Assembly (NCBI GenBank): GCA_015179125.1
Contig: WHVA01000033.1
Coordinates: forward strand, 124,001 to 188,000
Reading direction: 5' to 3'
Length of the DNA: 64,000 nt
From: Gautieria morchelliformis
Lineage: Eukaryota; Basidiomycota; Agaricomycetes; Gomphales; Gomphaceae
A program made the position numbers and the translations under genes. Of this stretch, positions 46,475-57,127 are shown one piece after another. The first letter of the stretch is position 1. Every line of letters starts with the position of its first letter. The notes below the pieces were generated by a model that did no database searches, had not been told where the DNA came from, and saw only the letters and a list, made by a program, of their open reading frames with translations.

Positions 46475-48510
46475 ATGACGCATACGAGATGCTTTCCGAG
46501 TTTATGAATGTCTTGAATACCAACGCTGGACTATCCGAGGTACTCAATACGTTGCATGTATCACTCATAATCCTGACCCAGTAAACAGGTTCTCAAGAGG
46601 GTGTTTGAGGATCATACAGTTGTCAGCACGCTGAGTCCAGAGGCATATCATACTGCCCTGATCTTCTGGCGAGATTTTGCCAAATCCGGGATAGATCTTG
46701 CTCCTGAGCAGCGACAGCGTTTCGTTTCTCTTTCCTCGGAGATCCTTGTGCTTGGACGTTCATTCCTAAACGAGGCAAATGCCTCGCGACCGCCTGTGAC
46801 CCTGCGACCCCACGATATACGCGGAGGTGAATCAAGAGCTCTGTCCATGCTGAAACTCAAAAGCTCTCGGAGGACTTTACAGATCCATCCGGGCAGTGCC
46901 GAGGCGCAACTCATCATGCAGAGTCCTGCTGAAGAAGTCGCCAGACGAAAACTCTATCTAGCCGCTCATTCAAGCACGCCAGAACAACTAGAGCTGTTAG
47001 ACCGACTATTACGGGCGAGAGCTGAACTCTCTCGACTAGTTGGCAGAGAAAGCTATGCTCACATGGTCCTCGAGGACAAGATGGCCAAGTCTCCGGGTCA
47101 GCAGTCTCTTTCTTAGGGTAAATCTCATGTTCAACGTTATATCTCTGTCTTGTAGAGAATGTGGTGGAATTTTTGGAGACGAGAATTGTCCGCACGCGGA
47201 CGCAGGTGCTGGATGCCGTCTCCCTCATTGCGCAGCTCAAGCAAGCCCATTTACAATATGCGGATCCACCTCAGGTCTACGCTTGGGATCGCGATGCTTT
47301 CTCACCGTCTCTTAGACAAGCACCGCCTATACCACTCGATGCCCTAACTCCGGGAAGAGTTTTCCTGGGGTTGTCTCGTTTATTCGCCCATCTATACGGG
47401 ATATCCTTTCGTCCTGCTGAAGTACTTCAGGGCGAGGTATGGCACCAGGATGTACGCAAACTGGAGGTAATGCATGAGGACGAAGGTTTAATTGGGTGGC
47501 TCTATGTCGACTTGTTTAGTCGACAGCATAAGGCCAGCGGCGCCGCACACTATACTGTTGTCTGCTCCCGGCGGACCGACGACGACGACGAACAAGGTGA
47601 CTTCACGGCCGAAGACATTGACAAGGGTACATCTCTTGCTGCACTCCGTGACTTCCTTCCTTTCAACCGTTATACCATACGTGGACGCCAAGGAACATAT
47701 CAGCTACCTGTCTCAGTGCTAATGTTTGAGTTCTCACGTCCACTAAACTCTGCGGAACCCGTGTATCTCGAATGGCAAGAGGTATTGACCCTCTGCCATG
47801 AGATGGGCCATGCCCTGCACTGTGAGCTTCTCAAAACACTTTTTTTTTTTGTATTTGTAACTTATCCGCATGCCATAGCCATGGTGGGCCGAACGGAATA
47901 CCAAAATGTATCGGGAACGCGATGTGCAACTGACTTCGTTGAATTACCCTCTATTCTCATGGAGTATTTCCTTACTTCACCTCGGGTACTCTCCCTCTTT
48001 AAGGACTCTGCATCCGACTCCGGACTGCGATACCCCTCTGGCGGAGATAACATAACATCAGCTCTGGACAGCCATGCTCAGATCCTCCTCGGCCTCGTCG
48101 ATCAAATCTACCACTCGACACTACCTCTCGATCCCGGGTTTGACAGCACCACGGCCTTCGCTGAATTACAGGACTCCAAGGGTCTTATCCGGTCAGTGCC
48201 TGGTACGTCCTGGCAAACACAGTTTGGGCATCTCTTCAGTTATGGCGCGACATACTACTCGTATATGCTGGACCGTGCCATCGCGGGCCGCGTATGGGAG
48301 AAACTTTTCGAGGCCAATCCATTAGATCGAGAGGTGGGAGAGAAATTTAAACGGGAGGTTTTAGTTCACGGTGGGGGTAGAGACCCTTGGGAGATGGTCA
48401 GCAATGTGCTGGATGCCCCGGAACTCAAGGAGGGTGATCAGATGGCGATGAGAGAGGTCGCAGGATGGACACTCAAGGACGACGTAGCAGCACCATCTAT
48501 GCATGTTTAA
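46054..48510 (+). CDS. OCT1: mitochondrial intermediate peptidase
   Basis: M3-family zinc oligopeptidase that removes an N-terminal octapeptide from imported matrix proteins. In mushrooms the gene (mip) is the classical flank of the HD mating-type locus. The start at 46054 gives MFIPRSPVFRFNGCLRKKK, a basic, acid-free mitochondrial presequence, followed by SLIPLFDNPKSTVLGS and NFDRLSDMLCSVIDLAELVR. Introns: 46540-46588, 47097-47155, and 47822-47878. The last splits HEMGHALH from SMVGRTEYQNVSGTR. It is 57 bp with no stop and so appears open. The catalytic HEMGH is at 47797-47811, with a downstream glutamate in TDFVELPSILMEYF. The product is about 770 residues, normal for the family. The promoter and 5' region lie in the duplicated block. 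Confidence 0.92.
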
Positions 48511-48767
48511 TACACGATGCTGTCCACCCGCAGGCAGCAGTGCTTTTATGCTTATTTTGGGTAGATTACGACAGTGTAAATACGTTATTTGCAGATATCC
48601 TGACGCTGCAACCTGTTACTTGCAAGCCGCCGAGTATACATACGTACAACGATATTAGGATAAACAGCCATCCATTCCTGATATAATGCCTCCAAGAAAA
48701 AATGCCGAGGTCACGAACTGCTATAACACATATCCAAGAAGCATAACGAATGCAAGAAGTTAACATG

Positions 48768-50472
48768 TTATGAGTACTCAATAATCCAGACACCTCTCTC
48801 GGTGACCCCGCAAAGGATGCCTTCTGCGTCGTCGAAATCCAGACATCGCAAGTCGTCCAGCCGGACGCCTTCAGGAGTGGCCATCTGCTTGATGTGAAAA
48901 GAAGTCTCACCGTCCTTGTGCTCCGTGAAAAGACCCATAAGGTTGAGCCTGGGTATATACTGTATATCATCCGTGAGGTCCGGCGGAGCCTCTTCTTCTT
49001 CGACCCATATGGGAAACGAGCCGTATCGACCAAGACAAAACGTGAATCGTAAGCCTTCGTTCGTTTCTGGAACCACTGCCAGATGCCGCCAAACCTTGGA
49101 CTGCAGTACTGGGGACTTGGCCGTCGCGGTGCCAGCGGAATTAGCCGAAGGGGTGGGAAAGGGGTCGAATGTCTGTACGCTGACGGTGTGCTTAGATTGT
49201 AAGTTGGTTGATGTTGAGATCGCGAACAGGGTGAGGGACGGCCGACGCCCGATCGTGAGCGATCGTTGCGCCATATCTTGGAGAAACGAGTCTGGTACGC
49301 ATTGTCTTCATCATCGCCTCTTTGTATCAGAGTGGGGGTGATTCTGACTTGTGGGAGGGGATCCGCAGATTCCGTGGAGAACAATGTGTCTGGTACGGGA
49401 AACACGATTGATGCAGGAGAACAGCCACGTTCTTCGTGTATGATGACTTGACCGCCAACGACTTGGAGAGTAGGCCATGTCTGTAACTACACGTTGGCTT
49501 ATCAGATAGATGCTCAAGATAGTGACCAAACACGCACATGAATCACATTCTCGGGTAAATGCACGACCGCGGCTGTTGCGGTCCGCCAGTTGGCGATCCA
49601 AACAACAAACTGGCTTAACGGCCTTGTTTTCAGATCACAAGCATAGGCTGCGATTACGTCCCCTTCCACGGAGACAATCCACCACGGGCTATCCCATGGG
49701 GATGCCATTAGGTGCACGAAATTCACGTCGAACCCTGATTCAGGGTGCTCAGTTACGTCGATGCGTAGTACGTGCACCATGTGAGTCTCGTAGGACTGGC
49801 CGGATCTACAGATATTGATCAGAAGTCATGTTGTGAAGAACATATCATTATAAATACTGACTGTGGTGCACTCTTGTGATGATCGACCGAAACGGTGAGT
49901 ATCATAGCTTGACCATCATCAACCACATCCACGTCGATACTGTGCACTTTGCACCCTCCATGCTTCCATTCGCCGACTGTACGACCGTCCCGTATATCTC
50001 TGCAAGTTAGTTTACCGTCATTAGTGATTAAGAGGAAAAGGCGTCCTCCAGGAAGCAGTCTGAGCATCATGATATAATTATCCTCGGTCGTGAGTTCTAG
50101 GTACCGAGGCCGTCTCGTAGGTTTTGGATTGCAGCTTCGCCAATTGTTTTCAAGGCGCAGAGCTCGCTTAATAAGGGATTGAAACTCGTGTGTAGATATG
50201 CTGGAGCATGTTCGCAGTGGCGGGATGGCCAAGGGCGAGCGATGATTCAATGTGATTTGATACCAGAGATGCCATGAGTTTGTGAAAGTGTGAAGACGGT
50301 GGTTCATCTGAGGTCGATGGGATTAGCGTCCACGAAGATCAAGCAAGCAGCTGTGTAAACGTACAGCTCGCCATGTCAAAATGTCCTCCACATCCAGATA
50401 GCTGGATATCTCGAGGAGGATGTCCTCTGGGAGGGATGACAGTACGGGAGACTCGCGGTGTAGTATATACAT
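48768..50472 (-). CDS. F-box protein
   Basis: The first ATG on the minus strand is at 50472: MYILHRESPVLSSLPEDILL then EISSYLDVEDILTWRAV, a clear F-box (SCF ubiquitin ligase adaptor) at residues about 12-45. After introns (about 50360-50300, 49860-49800, 49500-49450, others) come FQSLIKRALRLENNWRS, DNYIMMLRLLPGGRLFLLIT, GGCKVHSIDVDVVDDGQAM, FDVNFVHLMASPWDSPWW and VGGQVIIHEERG. The long last exon ends GVTERGVWIIEYS. The C-terminal part looks like a beta-propeller typical of the large mushroom F-box families. Convergent with OCT1. The substrate is unknown. Confidence 0.8.
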
Positions 50473-52984
50473 TGTGGTGGTGGAGAAGAGTACAAAGGTC
50501 CAGAATGAAGCGCCTCGCGTGGGCGGAGTCACATCTTGCAGGGCTCACAAAAAATTTCAGAAGTTTCCCTCCACAGAGTCTCTGCAGGGCTTTGAGGCAT
50601 TTATTACCAGCTATCTCGCTTTGACACGATTTCATCCAGACCATCATGAGGGTTCATATTGAGCACTGGGTGCAAGTCATGTATACTTTCCCAGCTAGTA
50701 ATGATACGCCAGCAGACGGTTTCACATCGACTAAGGGTCATCGATTCATCGATCAACCTTTGCCCCTGACTGCCGTGCTCATCCATCGTGACAAGGAGCC
50801 AATGCAATGACTCGACAAAGGAAGTTTGAAGTACTGCTAGTACTAGATGTATTTGCGTTAGGCTCGATTCCCGCGGAGTCCTGATAATCTGCGTGTCCCG
50901 AGTCTGACAGCGTCGGTCGTTCGCGCAGGGAAAATCATGGTACCGTCAGGCGGCGCAATTCTAGTCATACGATAGGGCTCAACCATTACACCGCAGTACA
51001 GCGTACTCCCTGGCAGGGAGCACTGACGGGTCCTTTGGGGGGACGCCAACACGCATGCCGGTTAGTTGTGGTGCGCTCTGTCCCTCGCCCGAATATATGC
51101 GCTTGCCCTCTAAGCTCCACACAATCAAGCCGCACAAACGTATTTTCTGGCTAGGTAATATATATGAAAATCAACCCGTAAAGTGGCCCGCTTTTGCTTG
51201 TAAGAACAGAATCGGGCCTGCCCAAAGATGGGAGCATACACCGGCATGCACATGTCTCTCCTGACCTCCATCAGGATCAAACGGATGGAAAGTTCACCTA
51301 CGGTATGATCTCGTCTCTCAACAAGTCGCAAGTGCGTAACAATCAAAGTCTGTGGTGTCAATCGTAGATTATTCACCTGTGCACCATCAGAAAGCCATTG
51401 GTGCCCGGACAAAGGCTCACGCTCCTCTCTGGCGTGAGTTTCAAAGGCAGCTGGATGCCCTTCTCCGCTTCGGATTTTACACTAGGACGCGCTACCATGC
51501 CAGGCTTTGTTATGATCTCCTTCGCAGGACCTCAACTCAAAACTGAACATCCGGACCAGCGCACCAGCACAAGAGACTTAGAATTAAACCAGGGCGAACC
51601 GATAACCTATGCAGGACCTGCAAATTATTCAGGTTAAAAGGTAAACTAGCCTTGTAGGCGTGAATAACAGTGCCGGGGGCCTTTCAATAATGTCATTATA
51701 CCACTATATACGCCTGGTATATCAGCTATCTTCTCCGGGATATGTTGCCAGCGTTCAGGTCTGCTTAAATGAGTCACGAAAAATATGGATGTATTGATAA
51801 CCGACCTGAACTCTTCAGCATCGTCTCCCCAGACAACCTCGTAAGTATCAAGCGGTAGGATTGGAATAACCAGAGTGTCTTAATGTGGAAGCGGGACAAC
51901 CATCAGCAAGGGCAGTTTATGCACGTGAGACAATAACTCTAAGAAAAACGAATGTGGAAAAGCCGCATCGACACCTGTCGACACTCACATTATCTCATGC
52001 CGCAAGCGGCCCTTTCTGTCCGTGAAAGGGGTCCCCAGAGACACAACATCGTCCCTAGTCGCGACTCTCTTAAGGCTCGCGCTCACCGGTGCGAGTTTGT
52101 TCTAAGACAGCTAGGCCACAGCAGAGGGCGTGGAGGCACCAGGTCATCGCTGCGGCCGTGCTATCACGTCCAGCTACGATGGAGGTCGGAAATTCTATAA
52201 AGAGAATACAATGTCAGGCACCTTAATGTCCGCGATGGAGATATCAACCCACGTGCCAAAGGTCCTCGCTCAATAATCGTTGACTTTCAGATAAGTCTGT
52301 CGCCACGTTCGCGGCCATCAAATGGCCAGGAGGATTGTGAGTCATGATGCTACTCTTCTCAATCTGTGCCCACCAGAGCTATACTTTCCCTACGCAACGG
52401 CCTCTGCAAGGATGGTTTTCCTCCTATCATTAACAAGACTCCTGAAAAAAAAAAACGCATACAATGGCCCAGAATAGTGGGACGAAATTCCAGAGAAATT
52501 ATGGTGAGTCTTTGGCTCTGCTTGAAGATGGTCGTGAAGGCCTATTCAACTCGTTCTGTTCTCCATGTGGGCTGAGGGCGTTGAACTCGTAGTTGGAAAT
52601 ATTTAGAAATGCACCAATATGATGAGCCTCCCAAGCACACGCTAGTCCAATAATAATGCCAGTGTTGCTACCAAGCCAAGAAAAACCATCCGTGCGATAC
52701 GTCCGACCGTTCATTCTCAGCTGTGTGTAAGGCAGATATCCCGGAGCTACGCCGTCATCCGCAGAGGGTCAATGCAAGTATATAGTTAAGTGACTGACCT
52801 GCTGAGATTTCTCATGGAAGGTGGCGTAAGCTCTTTTATGCGATAGAGGAGGGGTTCTACGGGTAAGATGGGTCACAGGACGCGAGGTACAGACCAAATT
52901 GCGTCTCTACTAGGCTCTACATCTGATCGATGGGACTATTATAGCCAGGCGAATGCAGAAAGGTGCAGAAATATTGCTCGTATG
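50473..52984. other. gene-poor spacer between F-box gene and HD1
   Basis: No protein-like frames with recognisable motifs. Short frames such as 51398-51637 and 52366-52575 (plus) do not resemble known proteins. I looked for an HD2-type WFQNRR homeodomain here on both strands and saw none. Confidence 0.45.
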
Positions 52985-53182
52985 TTAGCGGGTACGTGTG
53001 CATCATAGTATGGATTCTACTCACGCATAAGTAATATACGCTAATTATTTACATAATTACATAAAATGAACCTTATTAGAATTACTCCTGAATTAGCGGG
53101 TGTGCATCATAGAATGGACTTTACTCGCGCATAAGTACGCTTACCCCGTGGAAATTTAATTGCATAAAATGAACCTTATTAG
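52985..53182. repeat. 108-bp tandem duplication
   Basis: TTAGCGGGT...GTGCATCATAG...ACTC-CGCATAAGTA...CATAAAATGAACCTTATTAG occurs twice in tandem (52985-53079 and 53093-53182) with minor differences. Confidence 0.8.
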
Positions 53183-53259
53183 GATCCATATGTAAACTTG
53201 CAATTCGAATGGTGGATCTGTATTTTCAACTTCAAAAGTGCGAACCACTACAGCCAACT

Positions 53260-53425
53260 CGTAGATGCTCCCTCTTTGTGATGGGAACGGGTCTTACCAA
53301 GGGATTCCATCACAAAAGTCCTGAGAAAGCCAGGAAAGAAGGACTACAGCATACGAGGCTCCTACAGACTGATCGCCCTGCTAGACACAATAGGCAAAGT
53401 TCTGTCAGCATGTGTCGCTGAGGAC
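53260..53425 (+). pseudogene. non-LTR retrotransposon (LINE) RT fragment
   Basis: The plus strand reads ITKVLRKPGKKDYSIRGSYR then LIALLDTIGKVLSACVAED, the conserved start of the LINE reverse transcriptase domain (VLRKPGKxDYxxxxxYRPIxLLxTxGKxLE). It is preceded by degenerate sequence in other frames and lacks the catalytic FADD block. Confidence 0.75.
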
Positions 53426-53683
53426 GGGCGTAACGCTGTTATTGGATTCAACCCTACGCGAGCATGATTCAATGTTAAAGTTTAATAACGCGAGACTACT
53501 GGTCTATGGAAGAACACAAGAATAGCAGAGAATAACGAGGCTCAGACGTCATTCGAAGAATAAGCAGAACTCAAGGATCAGAAAAATAATCCCTCCAAGT
53601 CTCCGAGAAGAGGGAACAGTTGTTATTCACTGCAATGAACACATCAGATCATTTCGCATGGCTGGATCACACTACTCACCAAA

Positions 53684-55920
53684 TCATATCAGCCGCGCTG
53701 GAGTGCCCGCTCCACTTCCTCTAGAGCCTTCTTCAACGCCATTTTCTTCTCCATGAAAAAGGTTTCCTCCTACTTCTTCGCTGGATTGTGCTAAGAGGTC
53801 CACCGTGACAGTGGGCGCAGCCAAAGGTACCACGTCTTCACAAGTTGCCTCGCATTGAGTCCCCGTCACGGTTGAGGGAAGGTTCTCGATTTGCTCAAAG
53901 GCGTCAGGGTTAAGCCACGAGAAAATATCAGATTGTGGGAGCGGTGTCAGACATGGGTCATTTTGCGTGCCTTCCAAAGGTACTTTGACCTGGGGGATCG
54001 TCGACGGCAAGCCTGGTGTCCCATTTAAAAAGTTATCTCCTTCATCAGAGACGAAAGGCAATGGTAAGGCGAACGACGCGCATGAAGCCTGAGTCACATC
54101 ATGAGCCAAGTCGCTTTCCAGGGAACCTCGGTCACATGGTGTGTAAGGTTGTTGAGAAGGAGGAAGCTCTAACAGCTTGGCAATTCCGTCAAAGTCAGCA
54201 TCTCCAATCGAGTCTAGGTTTTTCGTCCAATCGTAGAATTCGATATCTGGTAAATTTGTCCGATCAGGAGTGACAAAGAGCCCTTCATGAGAAGGCTTGT
54301 CAACGAAGGTAGGTGCTCCAGCGCAGATATTTTCCTGGTGCAGACTTGACCATAGAGTCTGCAGTCCAGAAGCGGCATCATGATCTTGGTGATTTAAGTC
54401 CTGAGCTTGAGTCGGCATAACGAGGAAGTCTGACAGAAAATCTGCCTCCCAATCGACATCAGACGTCGTGACCACGAGGTGGTCCCGTGAGCCACAATGA
54501 CGTTTGTTCTGCGGCTGCTCCGCGTCGTTCTCATCGACCTCCCCCGGGTGTGTACGAGGACGCTTCTGGGAGAGAGGGATGTGTACATCAGCCGAATCTG
54601 GCAAGCTACTGGAGTCGTGGAATGAAGGCGATTCAGGGGAAGGGGGTGTAATATTCAGGGAGAATGTGAAGGGATAGTCGGTTAGAGATATGGTCTGGCC
54701 CTGAGTTGTCTGCAACGGAAGCCTTTGCTCCAAAAGCGAGTCGATGTCGACAGAATCTGTGGTGGACGAAAAGCTCTCAGACCTATAGTAATCATATGTC
54801 AAGTGACCAAATAACTTCGTGGTCGACGACTTACCTATGACGCTGGCCCTGAGTTGTCTGCAAGTTGTGCAACAGAAGCCTTAGTTCCAAAAGCCAGTCG
54901 ATGTCGACAGAATCTGTGGACGAAAAGCTCTCAGACCTATAGTAATGATATGTCAAGTGACCAAATAAATTCGTGGTCGACGACTTACCTATGACGTTTA
55001 TAAGACCGCTCATCCTCGCTATCGGACCATATCAAGGAAGGTGTGGAACAACGCAAGGACATACTCGGGGAAGAAGATCTAGAAGATGCTGATGCGTGTC
55101 GATGCGTCTCCTGCTCGGAGCACTCATGTGTTTGGTCAGGCATCACCTTCCTCTTCGCACCTGAGACTGAAGTGGGTCCAGGGACCGCATCGTCCAGAAG
55201 AGAAGATAGAAAAGGCGGCTCGGATTCAGACCTATTCGATGGGTTCTTGCGCTCCTTGATGAGTTGTGTATATGCCACCTCCATGCGTTCTTTCTCCTCC
55301 AAGGTAAAGCTCTCGAGGAGCTCACACAGGGAAGTAGCCCAATCACTTGGCTGAATCTCGCCATCGTGCCAGTTTTCTACCAATTTCTTCATCTCCTGGA
55401 TTTCATCAATGCTGCTTGGAGTGGGAGGATGCGAGAGTGGTGGAGAGCTGCTCCGCAGTACTCGTGTGCACAGGCCGACCATGGCATTGGTATCGCCGTT
55501 GCAATACTGGTTGCATATGTCAAGCCATCCAGATCGCCGACGAGCGTTGGAGAACCAATTTGAAACACTTGCCACTGTTACTTGAGGATGGTTCGCCTCC
55601 TCGACGATGGCCTCCTTCTCCTGCAGCGTAGGATACGGATCATGCAGATGGTCAACAAAGAACGGATACGAGAAGCGGGCGACTGCGAAAATTGGTTTGG
55701 TGTCGGATGATGTGGGTGGAGATGTGGGTGGAGGGCTGCGGGGGAGACCTGCTGCAGGCAGTTCGGTGGTGCATTTGTTGGTGTTATCATTTCTCTTGGT
55801 GCGGGGAGATGAGGGGTGACGATGGGGCTGGAGGGACGCTTTGGTAGAGGCCTGAGTGGGGGGGGGGGCAATCAGGAAAGCTCGAGAATGAGTGTGAATG
55901 CTCACTATTGGGTTAGACAT
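53684..55920 (-). CDS. HD1-class homeodomain mating-type protein
   Basis: Subunit of the HD1/HD2 transcription factor that governs dikaryon development. ATG at 55920 (MSNPIVSIHTHSRAF) in a pyrimidine-rich leader. The TALE-type homeodomain is at residues about 84-132: FVDHLHDPYPTLQEKEAIVE and helix 3 SVSNWFSNARRRSGW. The segment after it (LDICNQYCNGDTNA) also fits HD1 proteins. Exons 55920-54989, 54936-54835 and 54782-53684 join to 711 codons with a clean stop. Basic clusters (QKRPRTHPG, PQNKRHC) could be nuclear localisation signals, and the C-terminal half is acidic and serine/proline-rich. Oddities: exon 2 is a tandem copy of the start of exon 3, there is an 11-C run in the N-terminal codons, and only about 83 residues precede the homeodomain. 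OCT1 lies 5 kb away. Confidence 0.88.
54690..54988 (-). repeat. tandem exon-intron duplication in HD1
   Basis: The unit of 154 bp is a 52-bp intron (GTAAGTCGTCGACCACGA ... ACTATAG) plus the exon starting GTCTGAGAGCTTTTCGTCC. The first copy is 54988-54835. The second is 54834 to about 54690, where it merges with the long last exon. Both introns are 52 bp and the internal exon is 102 bp, so frame is kept. The proteins read SESFSSTDSVDIDWLLE and SESFSSTTDSVDIDSLLE. Confidence 0.92.
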
Positions 55921-57127
55921 GGATAAAGAAAGGGCGACGGCGGTGACTTGGTTGAGAGAGCAGGAATCCTTCGGAGGGCGTGAGGCTCGAAAGCTGCTTG
56001 ATATATTTTACTATCTCGGTTGCTGAAGGGGCAGGATGGTGAAGGGGAAGCCGAAGAAGATAGGGATTGTTGAAGGGGAAGGCGTAAATCTGGGAGCCTG
56101 AGGGGTGCGAGGGGAAGAGGCGATCCACGGGGGGTATGGTGGTTTAGAGAATATAATTTCGAGGATGGCAGTACTAGTTATACCCTGACGAGCTGGGTGG
56201 GCAAAATGCAGTGGTTGAGGGTGGTTATTACGACCGCGGGATACTCAGTAAATAGTCACTACTAATCATCAGGAGAGAATCCAATAAGCCTAAGCGATGG
56301 ACGAAACGGGCGGACAATGGTTCCGCCAAGCACTCGGGATCGTGGTAAGCTGAGATGGCCGGGCGTTGGTGCACAGCTAGAGATTGATTGATTATTCATG
56401 ATTTTACTTTCGGTCGATCTTGAAGCTGGCTTGAAACTCGGGAGTGAATATATCTATGTTTATGTTTATGATGGGTCCGGGCAGCGCAAAGTCCAGTGGT
56501 TGACGTGGTAGACGGTGATGAAGCAGAAGCTGATTGGATGGGAGCCGGACGGAAGGACGGAAGAGGGAACAATAGGCATGTGCATTTGGGTTCGCGCCGG
56601 AATAGGCGATGCGCAGAGCTTAAGGCTTAAGAAGTACCAGTACTCGCATTGTTCTCTAGTAAAGATCACTGTGCTTTATAAAGCAGTCCTCAAAACGATC
56701 GAGCGTTATTCTTGAAGCTTGACTCTTGAGATCCTCTTCCTTCGAAATTTCAAAACAAACAACAGCCTTAGACATCCGAGTCATTTGATACCATGCTGAT
56801 CCTGTATGTGTACGTTCAAGGAGTCGCTCGTCAATAGTCAGATAGACAGCTAGATGTACAGCATGCTCGTGCAGAAATTTCAGCTGAAAATTCTCAACAA
56901 GGTCTGCCGCTGTATCACAAGCGATCCTTCCAGCTTAGCTCACTTGTAACAATTTCTGTGTTGTCGAAAGCATTGAAGGTGAGCCCAGCGTGGTCGATTG
57001 ATCCATAAGTGGCGACGGCACGATCAGACTCAAATAAGTAGTAAATTCTCACGCGTCAATATCTAGATTTTTTTCATCGCCTTTGTTTTTCATATATAGT
57101 AAGTCTACAGTTTTCTTGTCCGTCTTT
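55921..57127. other. HD1 upstream region, divergent to DUF7918 gene
   Basis: The usual place for a divergently transcribed HD2 gene. I see no homeodomain and no long frame. The minus-strand frame 56128-55913 has no ATG (only a GTG) and is pyrimidine-rich, as expected for a promoter and leader. An alternative model could splice it into HD1 at an acceptor near 55846. Confidence 0.5.

Noticed and set aside
49020..49110. WFQK-type reading that could suggest an HD2 homeodomain
   Set aside because: It lies in an alternative frame of the F-box gene's last exon and has no homeodomain context.
50820..50900. Possible tRNA (GGCTCGATTCCCGC block)
   Set aside because: No matching acceptor stem, D arm or anticodon arm could be folded around it.
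55913..56128. Frame upstream of HD1 that might be its first exon
   Set aside because: It has no ATG (only a GTG), is pyrimidine-rich like a fungal leader, and ends at the HD1 ATG. Kept only as an alternative model.
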